From Pedobacter sp. SYP-B3415 (lineage in GTDB: Bacteria; Bacteroidota; Bacteroidia; Sphingobacteriales; Sphingobacteriaceae), in assembly GCF_004138205.1 (NCBI RefSeq), contig NZ_RXNQ01000008.1, forward strand, positions 35,483 to 99,482: DNA of 64,000 bases. Reading direction: 5' to 3'. The stretch's first letter is position 1; the number at the start of each line of letters is the position of its first letter. This document shows positions 34,581-44,821 of this stretch, piece after piece. Position numbers and translations under genes: made by a program. Under the pieces are notes generated by a model, which was not told the DNA's origin, did not search any database, and saw nothing but the letters and a program-made list of their open reading frames with translations.

Positions 34581-37376
34581 ATGGATTACCAATTTAAAGA
34601 TATCGAACAACGGTGGCAGCAGTTCTGGGCTGATAAACAGACCTTTCGCGTTACCGAAGATGCTTCCAAACCCAAGTATTATGTACTGGACATGTTTCCG
34701 TATCCTTCAGGAGCCGGTCTCCACGTCGGTCATCCGCTGGGTTACATCGCATCAGATATCTTTTCACGCTATAAAAGGCTTAAAGGCTTCAATGTGCTGC
34801 ACCCGATGGGGTATGACTCTTTTGGCCTGCCGGCCGAACAGTATGCGATCCAGACGGGACAGCATCCTGCCATCACCACAGAAGCGAACATTGCCACTTA
34901 CAGGAGGCAGCTGGACCGGCTCGGCTTTTCTTTCGATTGGAGCCGCGAAGTGCGCACCAGCGATCCGGGTTATTATAAATGGACCCAGTGGATCTTTATG
35001 CAATTATTTAATTCCTGGTACAATCTGGAAACTGACCGCGCTGAAGACATTACAACTCTGATCGAGAGGTTTAATTCGGCCGGATCTGCCGGTGTCAGGG
35101 CGGTTTGTGATGAAGATACCAGGAAGTTTCTGCCAACAGACTGGGCTGCTTTCAGCCAGGAAGAAAAACAGGAAGAACTGCTTAAGTACAGGCTTACCTA
35201 TCTTCGCGAGAGCACAGTAAACTGGTGCGCGGCATTGGGAACGGTCCTGGCTAACGATGAGGTCAAAGATGGTTTTTCTGAGCGTGGCGGTTACCCTGTT
35301 GAACAGAAAAAAATGATGCAGTGGAGCATGCGTATTACGGCCTATGCCGAGCGCCTGCTTCAGGGGCTGGATACGATCGACTGGCCCGAGCCTGTGAAGG
35401 AAATGCAGCGAAACTGGATTGGTAAAAGCACGGGCGCCAGCGTAAAGTTTGTGCTGGAGATTCCTGTTCCTTCACATCCCGCCATTGAAGTCTTTACCAC
35501 GCGTGTAGATACCATCTATGGTGTTTCTTATCTGGTACTTGCCCCCGAACACGAGCTCGTGCCGGCCATCACCACCACCGCGCAGCGGGAAGAAGTGGAG
35601 GCTTATATAAGCCGTACAAAGAAAAAATCAGAGCTCGACCGCATGGCCGATACGAAAACCGTATCCGGAGCTTTTACAGGAAGTTATGCCATCAATCCGG
35701 TGAATGGCGAGAAAGTGCCTGTATGGATCGCAGATTATGTGCTTGCCGGTTACGGCACGGGCGCGGTGATGGGTGTACCAAGCGGAGACCAGCGCGACTG
35801 GTTGTTCGCAACACATTTTAATCTGCCGATCGTACGCGTTCTGGATGCACAGGAGGATCTTGATATTCAGGCAGATCCGACCAAGGAGGGAAGTTATGTG
35901 AACTCCGGCATGATAAACGGAATGTCTTATAAAGATGCCGTGTCGCATCTGAACAGCTGGCTGGAAGAAAAAGAGCTTGGCAAAGCAAAAATTAATTACC
36001 GCATGCGCGATGCGATCTTTGGTCGGCAGCGCTATTGGGGCGAACCGATTCCTGTCTACTTCAATAATGGATTACCATACTTACTTGCAGAAGAGGAATT
36101 GCCGCTTGTATTGCCTGAGATAGATAAATACCTGCCAACCGAAACGGGCGAGCCGCCACTGGGCCGCGCCGCAGACTGGAAACACCAGGGTAGCCTGGAA
36201 TATGAACTCAGCACCATGCCGGGCTGGGCGGGCTCAAGCTGGTACTGGTACCGGTATATGGATGCTCAAAACACCGGAGCTTTCGCTTCGCGCGATGCGA
36301 TCAGCTACTGGAAAGATGTAGATCTCTATATCGGGGGTTCTGAACATGCCACAGGCCACCTGCTGTATAGCCGGTTCTGGAACAAGTTTTTAAAAGACCT
36401 TGGGCACGTAGGGGAAGAAGAGCCGTTTAAAAAACTGATCAATCAAGGCATGATCCAGGGCCGCAGCAACTTCGTTTACCGCATCGTTGACGCCGATGGT
36501 CGCGGCACAAACACATTTGTATCTGCAGGCTTAAAAAATGAATACCAGACATCGGCTATTCATGTTGATGTCAATATTGTAAACAATGATGTGCTGGATA
36601 TCGAACGCTTCCGGGCCTGGCGTGAGGATTTTGCCACGGCAGAATTTATCCTGGAAGATGGCAGATATGTATGCGGAGTAGAGATAGAAAAAATGTCTAA
36701 ATCCAAGTACAATGTCGTGAATCCTGATGATCTTATTGAGCGCTACGGTGCCGATACATTACGGATGTATGAGATGTTCCTTGGCCCGCTTGAACAGAGC
36801 AAGCCATGGAATACAAACGGTATTGAAGGTGTATTCAAGTTCCTGCGCAAATTCTGGCGCCTGTTTCATGATGAAAACTGGAATTTCCAGGTGTCAGACG
36901 CTGCCCCTGTTCCTGCTGAACTGAAAGCCCTGCACAAGATCATCAAAAAAGTTCAGGAAGATATTGACAGGTTTTCATTCAACACTTCCGTGTCCAGCTT
37001 CATGATTGCGGTGAATGAACTGACTGATCTGAAATGTAACAAACGGGCGGTATTGCAGGATCTGGTCGTCATTCTCTCGCCATATGCACCGCATATATGC
37101 GAGGAGCTGTGGCTTCTGCTGGGTAACGAAGCCGGTACGCTTTCGCACGAGCCATATCCGGTCTTTAATCCTGCTTTCCTGCAGGAAGCTTCGTTCAGCT
37201 ATCCGATCTCTGTGAACGGTAAAATGAAGATGAACCTCGATATTGCGCTCGATCTGAACCCGCAGCAGGTAGAGGAAACTGTGCTTGGGAACGAACAGGT
37301 GCAGAAATACCTGGAAGGGCGGCCCCACAAAAAGATCATCTTTGTGAAGGGCAAAATTGTCAATATTGTCGTCTGA
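34581..37376 (+). CDS. leuS: Leucyl-tRNA synthetase
   Basis: Class I aminoacyl-tRNA synthetase that charges tRNA-Leu. The HIGH motif is HVGH (residues 48-51) in [16 protein letters not shown] and the KMSKS loop is [15 protein letters not shown] near residue 703. The CP1 editing domain with [19 protein letters not shown] lies between them, so post-transfer editing is expected. The anticodon-binding domain and a short C-terminal domain ([13 protein letters not shown]) complete the 931 residues. The start codon is ATG. It forms a single-gene unit between two terminators. Confidence 0.97.
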   Translation: MDYQFKDIEQRWQQFWADKQTFRVTEDASKPKYYVLDMFPYPSGAGLHVGHPLGYIASDIFSRYKRLKGFNVLHPMGYDSFGLPAEQYAIQTGQHPAITTEANIATYRRQLDRLGFSFDWSREVRTSDPGYYKWTQWIFMQLFNSWYNLETDRAEDITTLIERFNSAGSAGVRAVCDEDTRKFLPTDWAAFSQEEKQEELLKYRLTYLRESTVNWCAALGTVLANDEVKDGFSERGGYPVEQKKMMQWSMRITAYAERLLQGLDTIDWPEPVKEMQRNWIGKSTGASVKFVLEIPVPSHPAIEVFTTRVDTIYGVSYLVLAPEHELVPAITTTAQREEVEAYISRTKKKSELDRMADTKTVSGAFTGSYAINPVNGEKVPVWIADYVLAGYGTGAVMGVPSGDQRDWLFATHFNLPIVRVLDAQEDLDIQADPTKEGSYVNSGMINGMSYKDAVSHLNSWLEEKELGKAKINYRMRDAIFGRQRYWGEPIPVYFNNGLPYLLAEEELPLVLPEIDKYLPTETGEPPLGRAADWKHQGSLEYELSTMPGWAGSSWYWYRYMDAQNTGAFASRDAISYWKDVDLYIGGSEHATGHLLYSRFWNKFLKDLGHVGEEEPFKKLINQGMIQGRSNFVYRIVDADGRGTNTFVSAGLKNEYQTSAIHVDVNIVNNDVLDIERFRAWREDFATAEFILEDGRYVCGVEIEKMSKSKYNVVNPDDLIERYGADTLRMYEMFLGPLEQSKPWNTNGIEGVFKFLRKFWRLFHDENWNFQVSDAAPVPAELKALHKIIKKVQEDIDRFSFNTSVSSFMIAVNELTDLKCNKRAVLQDLVVILSPYAPHICEELWLLLGNEAGTLSHEPYPVFNPAFLQEASFSYPISVNGKMKMNLDIALDLNPQQVEETVLGNEQVQKYLEGRPHKKIIFVKGKIVNIVV

Positions 37377-37397
37377 TGTAAGGATGCATACATGATC

Positions 37398-37426
37398 AGG
37401 CTGCCGCGAAAACGGCAGCCTTTCTT
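37398..37426 (+). terminator. intrinsic terminator after leuS
   Basis: Perfect 9-base stem AGGCTGCCG/CGGCAGCCT with loop CGAAAA, then a T-rich tail. Confidence 0.88.
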
Positions 37427-37563
37427 TTTCGCTGAAAATTCACCGGCGAAATCCGCCGGTTTACCGGGAGGGGGCCTGCATTCACTAAAAATCTGTTTTC
37501 AGGTCCTGTAACAAAACCCATCTTGCGCAGACTAATACAAACCAACAACTAATAAAATTTATA

Positions 37564-40002
37564 ATGAAACGAATTCTACTCTCCGTATTTTTTCTAACGC
37601 TTTTTGTCGCAGCACGCGCCCAGTTCCCTATGGGTGGCGCCCTTGGCGGCGGGGCCAAAAAAGCCTCAGTAACAGGAAGAATCGTAGCAACTATAATCGA
37701 CTCGGTAAGCCGTAAACCGATCGACTATGCCACCGTGACACTTTTAAAAGTATCAGACAATAAATCGGTAAACGGCGGCGTAACCGACGAAAAGGGCCGC
37801 ATTGTTCTGCAGAACGTAGCGCCCGACAGCTACAAGCTGGCTATCGGTTTTATGGGTTACAATACCAAGACCGTACTGGTTAAGACGACCCCCGAAAAAC
37901 CCGACAATAATATCGGAAATGTTATTCTTGCGCCTTCAGCAAACAGCCTTAAAGATGTTACAGTTGTGGGTCAGAAAGCTATGATCGAAAACAAAGTCGA
38001 TCGCATGGTTTACAATGCTGAGGCAGACATTACCAATGCAGGCGGCGATGCGACAGATGTGATGAGAAAAGTACCGATGTTGTCTGTAGACGCCAGCGGA
38101 AATGTTCAGTTACGCGGCGGCGCGGTACGTGTGCTGATCAACGGAAAGCCCTCCGGCACAATGGCTAACAGCGTAGCCGACGCGCTGAAAATGATCCCTG
38201 CAGAGCAGATCAAAAGCGTGGAGGTGATTACAAGCCCCTCTGCAAAGTATGACGCTGAAGGTTCGGGCGGTATCATCAACATCATCACCAAGAAAAACAA
38301 TGCGCAGGGTATTAGCGGGAGCGTAAACGCCAGTGCAGGTACAAGGCAGAACAATGGTAATGTCAGCCTGAATGCCAAAAGCGGTCGTCTGGGCTTTACA
38401 AGCAATGTTGGCGGGATCTACGCTTACCCGCAGGAGTCAAAAGTTCTTTCATTCAACCAGACACAGACTGCCGGCGGACTTTCCACGATCCAGTCTACCG
38501 GCTTATCAAACTGGACCCGCAAAGGATTAAACGGTACCGCCGGTTTGGATTACGATATCAATAACTACCATAACGTAAGCACGAATGTCAAAGTAAGCAG
38601 TTTCAGCAATGGTGGCCCGGGAAGTTCTGATATCCTTTTAAACCAGGTCCTGACACGCAACACCAGCGATATGGACATGGGCTTCAATAACCTGGACTGG
38701 ACCATGGACTACCGCAAAACCAGCAAACGCGAGGGTGAAGAACTCGTGGTGTCAGGGCAGGCTACCTTTGGACGCAACCCGACAGATTTTGCAAACAGAC
38801 TTGTCGTTCCAGGCGTGCCGGATGTAATTACAACCGGCAATAACCGCGGTAAAAATAACGAGTACACCGGTCAGATTGATTATACTTATCCGTTTAGTAA
38901 AAAAGTGATTCTTGAAGCTGGTGCAAAAGGGATTTTCAGAACCATTATCAGTGATATCCTCGATGATCCAAGCAGGAATTTTGATTATAGCCAGGATGTT
39001 GCATCGGCCTATGGCGTTGTCACTTTCCCGGTTGGTAAAAAGGTGACGGCAAAAGCAGGCCTGCGCGCAGAGTACACTGACATCGGTGCAACCTCGGGCG
39101 CAAACCCAACGATCAAAAACGATTATTTCAACCTGTTCCCGAGTGTGGTGCTTTCTCAAACCTTAAAGGGGATGAGCACGATCAAAGTCAGTTACAACCG
39201 TCGTCTGCAACGCCCGAGTCTGTTCTATCTGAACCCATTTGAAAACAGAAGCGATCAGTTCAATATCATGCGTGGTAACCCCGCGCTGAACCCTGAGTTA
39301 AGTGATAACTTCGAAGTTGGTTACAATACTTTCATCAAAGGTTCGGTGATCAACGCTTCCCTGTTCTACCGTACTACCGGCGACATTATCGAAAGTATCA
39401 TTTCGCCAATTACAGAAAACGGCATAACAAGAAACCTGACTACATATGCGAATATTGGCCGCAGCCCGTCATATGGTCTTAACTTATTTGGATCATACAA
39501 TCCAAAACCAAAGTGGACGCTGATGTCTAATATTGCATTGAATACCTACGAAGTAAACAACCAGGTAACAGGCGTAAATACGGGAACTTTCCTGAACTAC
39601 AACATTTTTGCACGTTCAGCTTATGCCCTGAATAAAGGCTGGAGCACTGAAGTGTGGGGTGTGCTGAACTCACCACGCCGTACTTTCCAGGGAAAGACTG
39701 ATGCCATGTACTTCTACGGTGCCGCGGTGAAAAAGGAGATACTCAATAAGAAAGCCTCGATCGGCATCAATGTACTGAATCCGTTCAACAGGGATCTGAA
39801 TATCAAGACTGTGAACACGACAGCGGTTTCTGTTCAAAGCCAGGATATTTATTATCCGCTGCGGTCATTCGGTCTGAACTTCAGCTACAACTTTGGTAAA
39901 CTGAAGTTCACCCAGAAAAAATCGATCAAAAATGACGACCTCAAACAAGGCGACCAGGGCGCCGGGGGTGTAGGCGGCATGGGCGGCGGCACAAACCGGT
40001 AA
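37564..40002 (+). CDS. TonB-dependent receptor, beta-barrel family protein
   Basis: Outer-membrane receptor of 812 residues with a signal peptide (about 1-20, ending AARAQ). A carboxypeptidase-like regulatory domain follows (about 35-115; YATVTLLKVSDNKSVNGGVTDEKG). The plug domain has VMRKVPMLSVDASGNVQLRGGAVRVLINGKPSG (about 165-200) and SPSAKYDAEGSGGIINI. The C-terminal barrel belongs to the Bacteroidota OMP_b-brl type (RLQRPSLFYLNPFENRSDQ). It has no SusD partner. The extreme C-terminus is a Gly-rich tail (GAGGVGGMGGG). The ligand is unknown. Confidence 0.9.
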   Translation: MKRILLSVFFLTLFVAARAQFPMGGALGGGAKKASVTGRIVATIIDSVSRKPIDYATVTLLKVSDNKSVNGGVTDEKGRIVLQNVAPDSYKLAIGFMGYNTKTVLVKTTPEKPDNNIGNVILAPSANSLKDVTVVGQKAMIENKVDRMVYNAEADITNAGGDATDVMRKVPMLSVDASGNVQLRGGAVRVLINGKPSGTMANSVADALKMIPAEQIKSVEVITSPSAKYDAEGSGGIINIITKKNNAQGISGSVNASAGTRQNNGNVSLNAKSGRLGFTSNVGGIYAYPQESKVLSFNQTQTAGGLSTIQSTGLSNWTRKGLNGTAGLDYDINNYHNVSTNVKVSSFSNGGPGSSDILLNQVLTRNTSDMDMGFNNLDWTMDYRKTSKREGEELVVSGQATFGRNPTDFANRLVVPGVPDVITTGNNRGKNNEYTGQIDYTYPFSKKVILEAGAKGIFRTIISDILDDPSRNFDYSQDVASAYGVVTFPVGKKVTAKAGLRAEYTDIGATSGANPTIKNDYFNLFPSVVLSQTLKGMSTIKVSYNRRLQRPSLFYLNPFENRSDQFNIMRGNPALNPELSDNFEVGYNTFIKGSVINASLFYRTTGDIIESIISPITENGITRNLTTYANIGRSPSYGLNLFGSYNPKPKWTLMSNIALNTYEVNNQVTGVNTGTFLNYNIFARSAYALNKGWSTEVWGVLNSPRRTFQGKTDAMYFYGAAVKKEILNKKASIGINVLNPFNRDLNIKTVNTTAVSVQSQDIYYPLRSFGLNFSYNFGKLKFTQKKSIKNDDLKQGDQGAGGVGGMGGGTNR

Positions 40003-40013
40003 TCGGCCTGCTC

Positions 40014-40054
40014 AAAAAAAGACCACAAGCCTTCGGGTTTGTGGTCTTTTTTTT
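40014..40054. terminator. bidirectional terminator with TTCG tetraloop
   Basis: Stem GACCACAAGCC/GGTTTGTGGTC (G-U pair) closed by TTCG, flanked by an A-run and a T-run. It serves the convergent receptor and solute-binding protein genes. Confidence 0.9.
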
Positions 40055-40064
40055 ACCTGAAGGT

Positions 40065-41699
40065 CTAACGCTTCTTTTTTACGGTTTTAAGTGTCATCAG
40101 GCTCAGGCCATTCATAGCGTAGCCGCTGATGTTGTTCTGCAGCATGACAACGCTTTCCTCGTAAAATACAGGTACGACCGGCGCATGTTCAATGATCATA
40201 CGGTCCATTTTGCGGTAAAGCTCGTATCGCTTTTCGTTGTCGGTCTCGTAGTAGCTTTGCTCAAAAAGGCGGTCAAAGTCCTTGTTGTAAAAAGCTGTAT
40301 AGTTCGGGCCGTTGGGGACCTTATTTTTCGAATAAAACATAGAGAGGTAGTTTTCTCCATCAGGATAGTCACAGATCCATGAGGCCCGGAAAAATCCCAC
40401 CCCGTTTTTTGACATCAGATCGCGCAGGCTGGCCGGCGGACTCACATCAACCCGCGCCCTGATCCCTACGGCTGCAAGTTCGCCTTGAACAAACTCACTT
40501 ACATCTTTGTAACTGGTGGCTGTGCTTAGCGTAATTTCCGGCAGTCCTTTGCCGTTCGGGAACCCTGCCTCAGCCAACAGCCGCTCTGCCCGCTCAGGGT
40601 TGTAGCTATAGCCCTGAACAGCCACGCTGTCGAAACCCGGCATGCCTTTAGGAATAAAACCTGACGTTGCCGGTATGCCAACGCTGTTACGCAGGTATTT
40701 GATCAGCTTGCGGCGGTCAATAGCGTAATTGATGGCCTGACGTATTTTTTTTAAACGCAGCGGCGAATTCCTTACTAAAGGAAGGCTTTCATCGACAAGA
40801 ATGCCCATGTATTCCGTACACAGGTACGGGCTTTTTCTAAGGCTGAATTTTCCCTTGTATTTACTGGTCATGCGCCCGCTTTTTGTCAGGATATCATCTC
40901 GATAGCTGCCATCAACGCTGTAAAAAAAATCGAGATTTTTTTTCAGAAAATTCATGAAAGCGCTTTGTTTGTCGCTGATAAAGGTAGCCTTCACCGCATC
41001 AAGGTACGGAAGTCGCTGTGCGCCGTTCCTCTCCCAGTAATGGTCGTTTTTAACCAGCACAAGCACCTCGTCTTCTTTCCAGTATTTAAATCTGAACGGG
41101 CCCGTGCCTACGGGATGACTTCTGAAGTTTTTTCCGTAATGGTCGACAACCTCGTGTGGAACAACTGAGCAGTACTGAGCGGTTAGCAGACTCATAAACG
41201 GTGGAAATGGTTTCTGGAGCCTGATCTGAAAAGTTGTGTCATTTACCGCTATAAAGCCAGCTCTGTCTTTTACCTTGTCGTTAAAGATCCATCCGCCGGA
41301 TGAGGCTACCTTTGGGTCAATGAGCCGGTAAAAACTGTAGGCAAAATCGGCAGCTACGACCTTACGGCCTTTGCCCGATTTGAAGAGGGGGTCGTCATGA
41401 AAATAGACATCATTTCGCAGATGGAATGTATACAATAAGCCGTCGGGCGAAACCTCCCAGGTTTTGGCAATACAGGGAACCGTTTGCAGGTTGCTGTCAA
41501 CTTGTACAAGGCCATTGAACACCTGATTGGTCATCCACACGGCATTCTGGTTACGCGCAAATGCGGGGTCAAGAGAGGTCAGATTCTGATCCAGGTTAAT
41601 GCTGAACACGGTACGTTTATCATCTTTATCATGTTCTGCGCAGGAAAAACTTGAACAGACAGATAAAAGCCAAAATATATTCCTGATAAAGCTGCGCAT
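40065..41699 (-). CDS. Extracellular solute-binding protein, family 5, lipoprotein
   Basis: Periplasmic binding protein of the peptide/oligopeptide/nickel ABC import class (SBP_bac_5). The lipobox cysteine is Cys20 (SSFSC). Typical blocks are NLTSLDPAFARNQNAVW, VFNGLVQVD, KTWEVSPDGLLYTFHLRNDVYFHDD and GTGPFRFKYW. ATG at 41699 (MRSFIRN) was chosen because it begins the signal; a longer start at 41735 has no signal character. Length 544. No permease or ATPase genes flank it, so it either serves a distant transporter or has taken another role. Confidence 0.9.
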   Translation of the reverse strand: MRSFIRNIFWLLSVCSSFSCAEHDKDDKRTVFSINLDQNLTSLDPAFARNQNAVWMTNQVFNGLVQVDSNLQTVPCIAKTWEVSPDGLLYTFHLRNDVYFHDDPLFKSGKGRKVVAADFAYSFYRLIDPKVASSGGWIFNDKVKDRAGFIAVNDTTFQIRLQKPFPPFMSLLTAQYCSVVPHEVVDHYGKNFRSHPVGTGPFRFKYWKEDEVLVLVKNDHYWERNGAQRLPYLDAVKATFISDKQSAFMNFLKKNLDFFYSVDGSYRDDILTKSGRMTSKYKGKFSLRKSPYLCTEYMGILVDESLPLVRNSPLRLKKIRQAINYAIDRRKLIKYLRNSVGIPATSGFIPKGMPGFDSVAVQGYSYNPERAERLLAEAGFPNGKGLPEITLSTATSYKDVSEFVQGELAAVGIRARVDVSPPASLRDLMSKNGVGFFRASWICDYPDGENYLSMFYSKNKVPNGPNYTAFYNKDFDRLFEQSYYETDNEKRYELYRKMDRMIIEHAPVVPVFYEESVVMLQNNISGYAMNGLSLMTLKTVKKKR

Positions 41700-41714
41700 G
41701 ATTGAGGGGAATGC

Positions 41715-41722
41715 TAATTTTG
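41715..41722 (+). promoter_or_regulatory. TAnnTTTG element before unknown 151-residue gene
   Basis: TAATTTTG, exact -7 match, 22 bases before the ATG at 41745, in the spacer between two divergent genes. Confidence 0.5.
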
Positions 41723-41744
41723 CACAAAATAACAAAAATTTGAT

Positions 41745-42200
41745 ATGTCTTTTTTAGCAGCCGCGCTCAGCAGGGTAGAAGATCCGCAGTTATCTGAAGA
41801 ATTGCAGGAACGTGCCGACCTTGTTGCCCACAAGATCAAATTTATGGATATGGTACCGGTTTGTCTTCTTGATACGACCAATGCGCCGGTCTATATCCTT
41901 TCTGAAGTTCTGCAGTTTGCAGGCGCTTTTCTTGAGCCGATTCCAGACGGAGCTGTCTACCTGATCTATCAGCAGGAAAACCGCGACCTGACGGCGCTGA
42001 TGCGCGAGGTTCCGGTTATGCTCCAGCCTGAATGGCCCGCCGTTGCAAATAACAGGCTTATTCTCTTAAATCTTGACGAGTACCGTTGGGACCGCGCCGA
42101 AGGACTTGTCGAACTGATCGAAGATCTTGCCGAAATGATCCACCCCGGGCATTTCGTTTTTGGAAAAGAAGGAAGTAAATGGATACGATTCGAACTGTAA
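41745..42200 (+). CDS. Conserved-looking protein of unknown function, 151 residues
   Basis: I do not recognise this family with confidence. It is a soluble, acidic protein without a signal peptide, with alternating helix and strand pattern (MVPVCLLDTTNAPVYI, NRLILLNLDEYRW, GLVELIEDLAEMIHPGHFVFG, SKWIRFEL). The C-terminal block loosely recalls the end of TroA-like metal/cobalamin-binding proteins, but the length is too short for one. Its stop codon overlaps the start of the DUF2891 gene by one base (TAATG), which implies co-translation and a possible joint role. Confidence 0.75.
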   Translation: MSFLAAALSRVEDPQLSEELQERADLVAHKIKFMDMVPVCLLDTTNAPVYILSEVLQFAGAFLEPIPDGAVYLIYQQENRDLTALMREVPVMLQPEWPAVANNRLILLNLDEYRWDRAEGLVELIEDLAEMIHPGHFVFGKEGSKWIRFEL

Positions 42201-43297
42201 TGCATAAAATTCTGCGATATGCCCTGTTACCCGCGTTGGTCTTCTGCTGTGCGGCAGATATACAGGCACAATCAGAAATGACAGCAGATGTGGCAGCAAA
42301 ACTGTCGCAAAAGCCGCTGGAATGTATATTCCGCGAGTATCCGAATAAAACCTCGCATGTAGCAGGTGGCGAAGCCGACGCAAAACTTCAGCCCAGCGAG
42401 CTGCACCCGGCCTTCTACGGCTGTTTTGACTGGCACAGTTCCGTTCACGGACACTGGATGCTGTTGCGGTTGCTCAAAACGCAGCCCACGCTTGCCAACC
42501 GTAACGAAATTATAAAGGCGCTGAACAGGAGTTTCGATGCAAAGAAAATGCAGGAAGAAGCCGCTTATTTCGGAAAGTACGAAGGCGCAGGCACCTACGA
42601 GCGCACCTATGGCTGGGCCTGGCTGCTGAAACTTGATGAAGAACTTTATACCTGGAACACGCCCGAAGCGCGCCGCTGGAGAACGGCGCTCCTGCCGCTC
42701 ACAGAAAAGATCGTCCAGTTGTGGAAGGCCTATCTTCCAAAACAAACCTACCCGAACAGAACAGGTGTACACCCGAATACGGCCTTCGGACTCGTCTTTG
42801 CGCTCGACTGGGCCAGAACCACCGGCGATACAGCATTTGCGCGTGCGATAACGGAAAAAGCCAGGGCGTTTTATGCAGACAATACCCTTATTCCGGCACA
42901 CCTAGAGCCAGACGGATCGGATTTTTTTTCTCCGAGCCTCCAGGCTGCAGACCTGATGAGACGTGTATTGCCTGCAAAGGCATTTGTAAACTGGCTTGAC
43001 AAATATTACGATCAGAAAGGCCTGGCGCGGATTACCAGCCTGCCGGTTATCAGCGATATCAATGATTATCAAATCGTTCACCTCGTTGGTCTGTCATTTA
43101 CGCGGGCCTGGTGCATGAAGGGCATTGCGGCCCGGCTTCCTGCAGGGCATCCGCTAAAGAGCAGATTTAATCTGGCGGCACAAAAGTTTCTCGCCAATGC
43201 GTTGCCACTGGTTTTCAAAGGAAATTATGGCGGAGACCATTGGCTGGCGTCATTTGCTGTGTATGCCCTGGAAGATCCGCGGAAGCAGACGTTCTAG
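42200..43297 (+). CDS. DUF2891 family protein, predicted secreted
   Basis: A 365-residue protein with a signal peptide (about residues 1-24, ending IQAQ). The mature part is rich in helix and aromatic residues, with HPAFYGCFDWHSSVHGHWMLLRLL, AGTYERTYGWAWLLKL and LEPDGSDFFSPSLQAADLM. These blocks are typical of DUF2891, likely an alpha/alpha-barrel. No catalytic activity is established for the family that I know of. ATG at 42200 was preferred over one at 42179 because it abuts the upstream stop and begins the signal peptide. The 3' end overlaps the convergent FMN reductase gene by 4 bases. Confidence 0.88.
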   Translation: MHKILRYALLPALVFCCAADIQAQSEMTADVAAKLSQKPLECIFREYPNKTSHVAGGEADAKLQPSELHPAFYGCFDWHSSVHGHWMLLRLLKTQPTLANRNEIIKALNRSFDAKKMQEEAAYFGKYEGAGTYERTYGWAWLLKLDEELYTWNTPEARRWRTALLPLTEKIVQLWKAYLPKQTYPNRTGVHPNTAFGLVFALDWARTTGDTAFARAITEKARAFYADNTLIPAHLEPDGSDFFSPSLQAADLMRRVLPAKAFVNWLDKYYDQKGLARITSLPVISDINDYQIVHLVGLSFTRAWCMKGIAARLPAGHPLKSRFNLAAQKFLANALPLVFKGNYGGDHWLASFAVYALEDPRKQTF

Positions 43298-43815
43298 AAG
43301 GCAATAAACCGCTCGATCTGCTGGTTTGTAAATTTTACAGTATCCTCTTTGAAAAAGTCGCCGGCCTCGTTCAGCTCTTCGCGAATATGCGGAATGTGTA
43401 TCCGCAATGGCAGTGTGTGAAGGTGCAGGTAACTGCAGATGCCCGCAAAATGCTCAACCCCCCGTATGTTTCCATACTTGCCTGAAGACAATCCGACAAG
43501 TGCGGCTTTCTTGTCATAAAAGCTGGAAGGAAAGGTGCAGGCATCTATAAACGTTTTGAGAACCCCCGGAAAACTGCCATTGTATTCAGGAACAACGAAT
43601 AAAAATTTTGAAGTTGCAGACACGAGGTCCTGGATTGGCTGAAAGGCAGCGGAGCGCTTTCCGTACAGATCAGTAGCGATGAGATCGGCAGGCAAAGCCT
43701 CCATGCTCAGCAGGCGTGTTTCCATGCCGCGCTGTTCAAGGATGCGCTGATAATACTGTGCAACTTTGAGGCTGTTGCTGCCGGGGCGGTTCGTTCCGGA
43801 TAGGATCGTGATCAT
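43294..43815 (-). CDS. NADPH-dependent FMN reductase family protein
   Basis: Flavodoxin-fold oxidoreductase of 173 residues, probably a cytoplasmic quinone, azo or flavin reductase. The FMN phosphate loop is SGTNRPGSNSLKVAQ (residues about 5-19). The second flavin loop is VPEYNGSFPGVLKTFIDAC (about 74-92), diagnostic of the family. KAALVGLSSGKYGNIRGVEH follows. It stands alone, convergent with DUF2891 and divergent from parA across a 201-base spacer that shows no gene. Confidence 0.9.
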   Translation of the reverse strand: MITILSGTNRPGSNSLKVAQYYQRILEQRGMETRLLSMEALPADLIATDLYGKRSAAFQPIQDLVSATSKFLFVVPEYNGSFPGVLKTFIDACTFPSSFYDKKAALVGLSSGKYGNIRGVEHFAGICSYLHLHTLPLRIHIPHIREELNEAGDFFKEDTVKFTNQQIERFIAF

Positions 43816-44016
43816 GCTGCGATTGTTAGTAACATGTGCAAAAGACTGGGCCGTTGAGTAGGGTTATTGCCCATAAGTTCGTATCTTAGCTGATTGAAAA
43901 AAAGACCAAAAAACGCTCTTGGAAGCCTTAAAACGGTGTAAAAATAGGACTTTTTGACGAGTTTAAGGTCCATGGGTCAGATACCCGGTAATTGTAAAGT
44001 AAATTTAAGGAGATAG

Positions 44017-44820
44017 ATGAGTAAAATCATTGCATTGGCAAACCAGAAAGGCGGCGTGGGGAAGACCACATCGTCCATCAATTTAGCTGCTAGCCTCGCC
44101 GTTCTGGAATATAAGACGCTGCTGGTCGACGCCGACCCGCAGGCTAACTCAACATCGGGCATCGGTTTCGACCCGAGAAGTATAAAAAACAGTATTTATG
44201 AATGCATCATCAACGATATAGATCCCGCTGATGCTATTCAGAAAACCGATACCCCAAACCTTGATCTCCTGCCCGCGCACATCGACCTCGTAGGTGCTGA
44301 AATCGAGATGATCAACCTGACCGGTCGTGAATATAAAATGAAAGCCGTGCTTGAAAAAGTAAAGGGCGATTACGATTTTATCATCATAGACTGTTCCCCA
44401 TCCCTCGGTCTGATCACTATCAATGCACTTACTGCTGCCGATTCGGTAATTATTCCTGTTCAATGCGAGTATTTCGCGTTGGAAGGTCTGGGCAAACTGC
44501 TGAATACGATCAAAATCGTGCAAAACAGGCTGAATCCTGAATTACAGATCGAAGGAATTCTGCTCACCATGTATGATGTGCGCCTTCGCCTGTCAAACCA
44601 GGTGGTTGAAGAGGTAAAAACACACTTCCAGGACCTGGTTTTTGAAACAATTATTCAGCGGAATACGCGTTTAAGTGAAGCTCCGAGTTATGGTGTATCT
44701 GTAATTATGCATGATGCCAATTGTAAGGGCGCCATCAATTACCTGAACCTGGCACGGGAGATTGTAAAAAAGAACGGGTTGATTGCCGAGGCCGAGGACG
44801 TTAAAACTGCAAGTATCTAA
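44017..44820 (+). CDS. parA: Chromosome partitioning ATPase ParA/Soj
   Basis: Walker-type ATPase that moves ParB-parS complexes to segregate the chromosome origin. The deviant Walker A is KGGVGKTT (residues 11-18) with the signature lysine, Walker A' is LLVDADPQANST and Walker B is YDFIIIDCSPSLG. Length 267 fits chromosomal Soj. An AAGGAGA sequence seven bases upstream of ATG is an unusually good ribosome-binding site for this phylum. parB starts one base after its stop. The presence of the pair hints at proximity to the replication origin, although parS and dnaA are not seen here. Confidence 0.95.
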   Translation: MSKIIALANQKGGVGKTTSSINLAASLAVLEYKTLLVDADPQANSTSGIGFDPRSIKNSIYECIINDIDPADAIQKTDTPNLDLLPAHIDLVGAEIEMINLTGREYKMKAVLEKVKGDYDFIIIDCSPSLGLITINALTAADSVIIPVQCEYFALEGLGKLLNTIKIVQNRLNPELQIEGILLTMYDVRLRLSNQVVEEVKTHFQDLVFETIIQRNTRLSEAPSYGVSVIMHDANCKGAINYLNLAREIVKKNGLIAEAEDVKTASI

Positions 44821-44821
44821 G

